Made by a program: the position numbers and the translations under genes
The notes under the pieces: generated by a model
What the model saw: the letters and a program-made list of their open reading frames with translations, nothing else
What the model was told of the DNA's origin: nothing
Database searches by the model: none
Shown here: piece after piece, positions 30,501-33,599 of the stretch
Layout: every line of letters begins with the position of its first letter
Position numbering within the stretch: the first letter of the stretch is position 1
Assembly (NCBI GenBank): GCA_012838665.1
Contig: DUOX01000059.1
Location: forward strand, 1-33,599
Direction: 5' to 3'
Length of the DNA: 33,599 nucleotides
Source of the DNA: Clostridiales bacterium
GTDB lineage: Bacteria > Bacillota > Clostridia > Oscillospirales > Oscillospiraceae

Positions 30501-30982
30501 TCAAAGTGTGTGAGGAATACGGCTATATTACAAGACTTGAAAGCCATGTGTTCTTCCACGGCATGGCTGCGGGCGATACAAACACAGTGGACATCGAGGA
30601 CGGCAAGACCCTTGTAATCAAATACCTGGGCCTCGGGGACTTAAACGAGAACGGAACCCGCACCGTGCATTTCAAGCTCAACGGCGCCCTCCGGGATGTT
30701 TACGTGCCGGACAAATGCGCCGAGGAAACCATCAAAAAGGTTGTTATGGCCGACCCCAACGACAAGAGCAACGTGGGCGCCTCCATCCCCGGCTCCGTGA
30801 GTAAGGTGCTTGTCAAGGTGGGGGATAAAGTGTCGGAAAATCAGGTTATCGCCATAGTTGAAGCCATGAAGATGGAAACCAACGTTGTGGCCCGGATGTC
30901 CGGCACGGTGGAAGAGCTTTTGATTGCCCCCGGACAGCCGGTTAAGGCCGGCGAACTGCTGGCCATTATCAAAGGCTCCTGA
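27554..30982 (+). CDS. pyc: Pyruvate carboxylase
   Basis: This biotin enzyme makes oxaloacetate from pyruvate, bicarbonate and ATP. The 1142 residues contain, in order, the biotin carboxylase domain (VLVANRGEIAVRI, KAASGGGGRGM, EMNPRIQVEHTITE) and the carboxyltransferase domain (LLICDTTMRDAHQSLLATRVR near 530-550, LHTHDTSGNQ). The PYC tetramerisation region follows, and last a biotinyl carrier domain with VEAMKMETNV, biotinylated Lys about 1106. The start is a TTG with GGAGG 7 nt upstream. Full length and all key motifs are present in a single chain, so it is not a split oxaloacetate decarboxylase. It has its own promoter and terminator. Confidence 0.98.
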   Translation: MERKIKKVLVANRGEIAVRILRACCDLGLSTVAIYSKEDIYSLFRTKADESYLIGENLSPLGAYLAIDEIIDLAKRKNVDAIHPGYGFLSENASFAKACEDAGIIFIGPDSKILSQMGDKLNAKTIADRCGVPTIPGCGDPLKNVEEALEMAERFGYPVILKAASGGGGRGMRSCYNAQDVRDAFPLVKSEAEKAFGSDDIFIEKYLVEPKHIEVQMLADKHGNVVHLYERDCSLQRRYQKVVEFTPAFSIPKEVRDNLCTDAVKIAKAVNYVGAGTVEFLVDKSGSYYFIEMNPRIQVEHTITEMVTGIDIVRSQILIADGLPLSDPKIGIPDQSAVVTRGYSIQCRVTTEDPQNDFAPDTGRITVYRSGGGFGIRLDGGTAYTGAEISPYYDSLLVKITTLDSTFEGACLKALRTLGETRVRGVKTNMPFLANILNHPSFRAGGCHTKFIDDTPELFQITDPKDRATKLLKYIGNIVVNEPTAGKKQYDPPRYPRVSGESPREGLKQLLYREGPEAVKKWVLEQKKLLICDTTMRDAHQSLLATRVRTRDMVKAARATSETLADAFSLEMWGGATFDVAYRYLYEDPWERLDVLRKEIPNILFQMLLRGANAVGYTNYPDNVVKSFIREAARSGIDVFRVFDSLNWLPGMELCLEEVASCNKIAEATICYTGNILDPRRDKYTLKYYVNLAKELEKRGAHILAIKDMSGLLKPYAARKLVKTLKEEVGIPIHLHTHDTSGNQVAAYLMAAEAGVDIVDCAIASMSSLTSQPSLNAVVAAMQDTERDTGLDLRKLEELSDYWEDVRKRYDEFESGLKTPMTEIYRYEIPGGQYTNLRPQVESLELGHRFDEVREMFVTVNEILGDIVKVTPSSKMVGDLAIFMVQNDLTPENIVEKGEALTFPDSVVSYFKGMMGQSAWGFPVDLQRVVLKGEEPITCRPGELLPPADFDAVREHLSTLKENPTDRDVISWCLYPKVVEDYLKVCEEYGYITRLESHVFFHGMAAGDTNTVDIEDGKTLVIKYLGLGDLNENGTRTVHFKLNGALRDVYVPDKCAEETIKKVVMADPNDKSNVGASIPGSVSKVLVKVGDKVSENQVIAIVEAMKMETNVVARMSGTVEELLIAPGQPVKAGELLAIIKGS

Positions 30983-31023
30983 CAGCATAGTAATTTTAAA
31001 AAATCTGTTTCAAATAAAGGATG

Positions 31024-31068
31024 AACATGGTATAATAGCCAAAAAAGCGGCTGTTATACCATGTTTTT
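31024..31068 (+). terminator. Terminator of pyc
   Basis: AACATGGTATAATAGCC (31024-31040) pairs with 31049-31065 with a single G-U wobble, loop AAAAAAGC, then TTTTT. It lies about 40 bp after the pyc stop. Confidence 0.85.
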
Positions 31069-31141
31069 CACCGTGTCCGTCTCAGATACAGGCTGAATCA
31101 TCGGGATACTGGGGTTTGAACCACTATTTGGGGGTAAAAAG

Positions 31142-32302
31142 ATGGACCTGAATAAGCGCAGGAAATTCATTATCAATATTGCATATTGGGCAATCATTAT
31201 TGCCATTATTTACTTGGTATTCAAATATTTGATTAACCTATTCATGCCCTTTTTTCTTGCGCTTGTTTTTTCCTCAATTTTGCGTCCTCTGGTTCGCTTT
31301 CTGTCCAAAAAATGCCGTATCAGGCACAATATCGCGGCAGTTTTCTGTGTGCTGCTGTTTTTCGCCGTTCTCGGCGGATTGGGCGTACTGGTTTTAGCCA
31401 AGATGGTCAGCGGAGCCGCAGACTTAATATCCACTGTGCCGAAACTCTATGATACTGCCATTCAACCCGGGCTTTTGAACCTCATGGAAAATATTCAGGA
31501 ATTTGCCTCCCGCTTTGACCCTGCCGTAGTGGAGATGGTGGAAGAATTTACACCGGAACTTATTTCTACAATCGGAAATGCCGTCACCAGGTTTTCCATG
31601 TCCGCAGTCTCCGTCCTGTCCGGACTGGCTACAAAGCTGCCCGGCATTCTCCTGGAGTGCGTTATCTGCGTAATTGCCACTGTGTTCATGTCCGTTGACT
31701 ATGACCGCATGACGGCCTTTATAATGCGGCAGTTTCCCGAGAAGGCAAAAAAACTGGCCGTTGACATTAAGAACAGCCTTTATATGATTATTCTGCGCTA
31801 TGGCAAGTCCTATCTCCTTATCCTTTTTATTACCTTTTTGGAAATCGCCATAGGGCTGCTTATCATAGGAGTAAAAAAAGCGGTGCTTGCTGCCTTCCTG
31901 ATTGCGGTTTTTGATATTTTCCCCATTGTGGGCGCCGGCCTTGTGCTTGTCTCTTGGGCTGTCATCTGTTTTATTCAGGGCAACGTCACCAGAGGCATAG
32001 GCCTGTTACTGCTTTACATTATTGTGGTGGTGGTGCGCCAGATAATCGAACCCAGGATTATAGGCAAGCACGTCGGGCTGCATCCCCTGATTACCCTGAT
32101 ATGTATGTTTGTGGGCGGCAGCCTCTTTGGCGCCATGGGCCTTTTAGGCGTGCCGCTTACGGCGGCCATTATTCAAAACCTCAACAGCAGCGGCGCAATC
32201 CGGCTGTTTAAGACTTCGGATGACAATGAATCAAAAGTTAAAACCAGGAAAACGTACTACCCGCCGAATGAGCTCGACCAGTCTGACAAAACAGCCGATT
32301 AA
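31142..32302 (+). CDS. ytvI: AI-2E family membrane protein, YtvI-like
   Basis: The 386-aa product is a polytopic membrane protein of the AI-2E/PerM family. It has an N-terminal pair of helices and a soluble amphipathic middle (residues about 95-150). A cluster of helices follows, including RQIIEPRIIGKHVGLHPLITLICMFVGGSLFGAMGLLGVPL, the family signature. This version most resembles the sporulation integral membrane protein YtvI of Firmicutes. The C-terminal tail is hydrophilic. GGGGG lies 7 nt before the ATG. The ZIP gene follows after 30 bp, so the two are probably co-transcribed. The transported substrate is unknown. Confidence 0.85.
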   Translation: MDLNKRRKFIINIAYWAIIIAIIYLVFKYLINLFMPFFLALVFSSILRPLVRFLSKKCRIRHNIAAVFCVLLFFAVLGGLGVLVLAKMVSGAADLISTVPKLYDTAIQPGLLNLMENIQEFASRFDPAVVEMVEEFTPELISTIGNAVTRFSMSAVSVLSGLATKLPGILLECVICVIATVFMSVDYDRMTAFIMRQFPEKAKKLAVDIKNSLYMIILRYGKSYLLILFITFLEIAIGLLIIGVKKAVLAAFLIAVFDIFPIVGAGLVLVSWAVICFIQGNVTRGIGLLLLYIIVVVVRQIIEPRIIGKHVGLHPLITLICMFVGGSLFGAMGLLGVPLTAAIIQNLNSSGAIRLFKTSDDNESKVKTRKTYYPPNELDQSDKTAD

Positions 32303-32332
32303 AACACAAGAGAAAACAGGAGGAAATAGTCC

Positions 32333-33094
32333 ATGCTGCTTGTTGTGAGTATAACGGCTTTGGGAGTGGGAGGAGCCACGGCCGTGGGCGCTCTTTTAGG
32401 TTTCGCGTTAAAGCGTATTCCGCGCAAATATAACGACGCTATTCTGGGCTTTGCGGCCGGCGTAATGCTGGCGGCGGCCGTTTTCGGTCTGATTGTCCCG
32501 GCGTTGGAAACCGGCGGCAAATACATAATATTGACCGTCACGGTGGGAATCCTTGCGGGAGCCCTGCTATTAAGTTATTTGGATAAAGTCATGCCCCACC
32601 TGCATAATTTAGCAGGCGTCGACATTGAAACGCATGCCGAGGGTACGGAAAAGATAGATAAGCTGCTGCTGTTTGTACTTGCAATAGCCATACACAACTT
32701 CCCTGAGGGGCTGGCGGCCGGCGTTAGCTTTGGTACCGGGGACATCGGCAACGCCCTTGTAGTGGCTGGAGGTATAGCCCTCCAGAACATACCTGAGGGT
32801 ATGGTTATTATCTCCCCTCTTATTATTGCCGGGGCAAGCGGGGGTCGCGCCCTTGCCCTTGCTCTCGCAACCGGCCTTGTCGAGGTGGTGGGCACATTTT
32901 TCGGATACTTTGCGGTATCCGTTTCCGGGGCCATTCTCCCCTTTGCCCTGGCCTTTGCCGGAGGCACTATGCTTTACGTTATCAGCGATGAGATGATTCC
33001 CGAAACCCACAGCCACGGCTTTGAAAAAAGCGTTACCTTTTCCATAATCATCGGTTTTATTGTTGTAATGATAATGGACTTTTACATTAGGTAG
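32333..33094 (+). CDS. ZIP-family metal transporter
   Basis: The 253-aa product has about eight membrane helices. Metal-binding motifs are seen in helix 4 (AIHNFPEGLAAG: His, Asn, Glu) and helix 5 (ALQNIPEGMVI: Gln, Asn, Glu), typical of the bacterial ZupT/GufA branch of ZIP importers for Zn2+ and related divalent metals. There is a short His-containing loop (PHLHN, ETHAEG) and SDEMIPETHSHG near the C-terminus. AGGAGG lies 9 nt before the ATG. Which metal it carries cannot be read from sequence. Confidence 0.93.
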   Translation: MLLVVSITALGVGGATAVGALLGFALKRIPRKYNDAILGFAAGVMLAAAVFGLIVPALETGGKYIILTVTVGILAGALLLSYLDKVMPHLHNLAGVDIETHAEGTEKIDKLLLFVLAIAIHNFPEGLAAGVSFGTGDIGNALVVAGGIALQNIPEGMVIISPLIIAGASGGRALALALATGLVEVVGTFFGYFAVSVSGAILPFALAFAGGTMLYVISDEMIPETHSHGFEKSVTFSIIIGFIVVMIMDFYIR

Positions 33095-33131
33095 AGAATA
33101 GTTCTGCCGGCGCAATATTTAAAAAGCCAAA

Positions 33132-33166
33132 AATTCCCCGGATAAGCTCTTGACGCTTCCGGGGAA
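33132..33166. terminator. Hairpin after the ZIP gene
   Basis: ATTCCCCGGA (33132-33141) pairs perfectly with TCCGGGGAAT (33157-33166) around a 15-nt loop. The U-run is good only on the minus strand, so plus-strand termination may be partial. Confidence 0.5.
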
Positions 33167-33199
33167 TAACATATTTCAAACAGACCTGCGGCAGAGGGA

Positions 33200-33228
33200 T
33201 TGCTATAGGGTATTGTTTATGTTATCTT
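33200..33228 (+). promoter_or_regulatory. Possible promoter of the amidohydrolase gene
   Basis: TTGCTA (33200-33205) and TATCTT (33223-33228) are spaced 17 bp, 54 bp before the TTG start. Both hexamers are imperfect. Confidence 0.45.
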
Positions 33229-33282
33229 AAAGAAACGCATATACAGGTTATAGAAGCCAAAATAAGGGTTGGAGGGATAGTT

Positions 33283-33599
33283 TTGAAGCTACATCCAGAT
33301 GTGGCCGCTCTTTTCAACAAATGCAAGGAACTTAGACAGGGCCTGCACCGCATTCCGGAAATAGGATTTGAGGAGTATAACACGCAGGCCTATATCATAA
33401 ACGAGTTGGAGCAATGCTCGCCGGACGGCATACAGACCCTAGCGGGGACAGGTGTGAAGGCGGTTTTCTACGCCTCCGGAGCAGAAACAACAATAGCCTT
33501 CCGGGCGGACATGGACGGCCTGCAAATTGAAGAGCTGACGGAAAGCGCCTATATGTCGGAGCACCCCGGAAAAATGCACGCCTGCGGCCACGACGGGCA
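33283..33599 (+). CDS. M20-family amidohydrolase, 5' part only (cut by window end)
   Basis: A TTG at 33283 with GGAGGG 6 nt upstream opens a frame that runs off the window. The 105 visible residues include LRQGLHRIPEIGFEEY (M20D N-terminus), FRADMDGLQI and MHACGHDG. The Cys and His of that last motif bind the metal pair in hippurate hydrolase/IAA-amino-acid hydrolase-like and AmhX-type enzymes. The Asp-Met-Asp-Gly-Leu segment is slightly divergent from the usual DMDALP. It probably cleaves N-acyl amino acids or related amides; the substrate is unknown. Confidence 0.88.
   Translation, partial: MKLHPDVAALFNKCKELRQGLHRIPEIGFEEYNTQAYIINELEQCSPDGIQTLAGTGVKAVFYASGAETTIAFRADMDGLQIEELTESAYMSEHPGKMHACGHDG

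Noticed and set aside
31031-31036. TATAAT inside the pyc terminator as a promoter for ytvI
   Set aside because: The only hexamer at 17 bp upstream is TTTCAA, a weak match, and the word is explained by the hairpin arm.

Overview
The window looks like chromosomal DNA of an anaerobic, probably spore-forming member of the Bacillota (Clostridia type). The signs are a classic F-type atp operon with an AtpZ/AtpI pair, a YtvI-type sporulation membrane protein, a DUF1002 (YpuA-like) secreted protein, strong GGAGG ribosome sites, many TTG/GTG starts and textbook TTGACA-17-TATAAT-like promoters. The genus cannot be fixed from sequence reading alone.

Layout. 1-0.6 kb: the tail of an unrecognised acidic, Asn-rich ORF. 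0.8-8.0 kb (minus strand): a complete ATP synthase operon, atpZ-I-B-E-F-H-A-G-D-C, whose c subunit carries the residue pattern of Na+-binding c-rings. 8.2-11.7 kb: an HxlR-type regulator with a cysteine-rich tail, divergent from a Cu+ P1B-ATPase (copA), followed by a small membrane-protein gene that appears frameshifted. 11.7-12.9 kb: an AT-rich patch with a frameshifted orphan gene just beyond the 3' end of a tRNA-Leu(CAG) gene. 13.2-18.7 kb: nitroreductase, gap (with a 33-bp palindrome at its transcription start), a scrap of an NADH:flavin oxidoreductase gene, DUF1002 protein, a sodium:alanine-type symporter and a soluble pyrophosphatase.

18.9-25.3 kb: a five-gene minus-strand operon (split transketolase N and C subunits, SCP2-like protein, zinc alcohol dehydrogenase, aldehyde dehydrogenase) divergent from a GntR/UTRA regulator. 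The operon promoter overlaps a GTATATAC site and an 18-bp palindrome. It reads as a locally regulated carbon-catabolic or aldehyde/alcohol pathway whose substrate I cannot name.

25.3-27.3 kb: a translationally overlapping pair, an alpha-oxoamine synthase that most resembles serine palmitoyltransferase and a short-chain dehydrogenase, which would be the first two steps of sphingoid-base synthesis. 27.5-33.6 kb (plus strand): pyruvate carboxylase, YtvI-like AI-2E family protein, ZIP metal transporter, and the start of an M20 amidohydrolase cut by the window edge.

The best candidates for something not yet described are the SPT/SDR pair, the split-transketolase operon with its SCP2-like member, and the HxlR-Cys-tail/copA pairing. 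Two genes (11.2 and 11.8-12.6 kb) each need a one-base change in a homopolymer to read through, so sequencing error must be excluded first.
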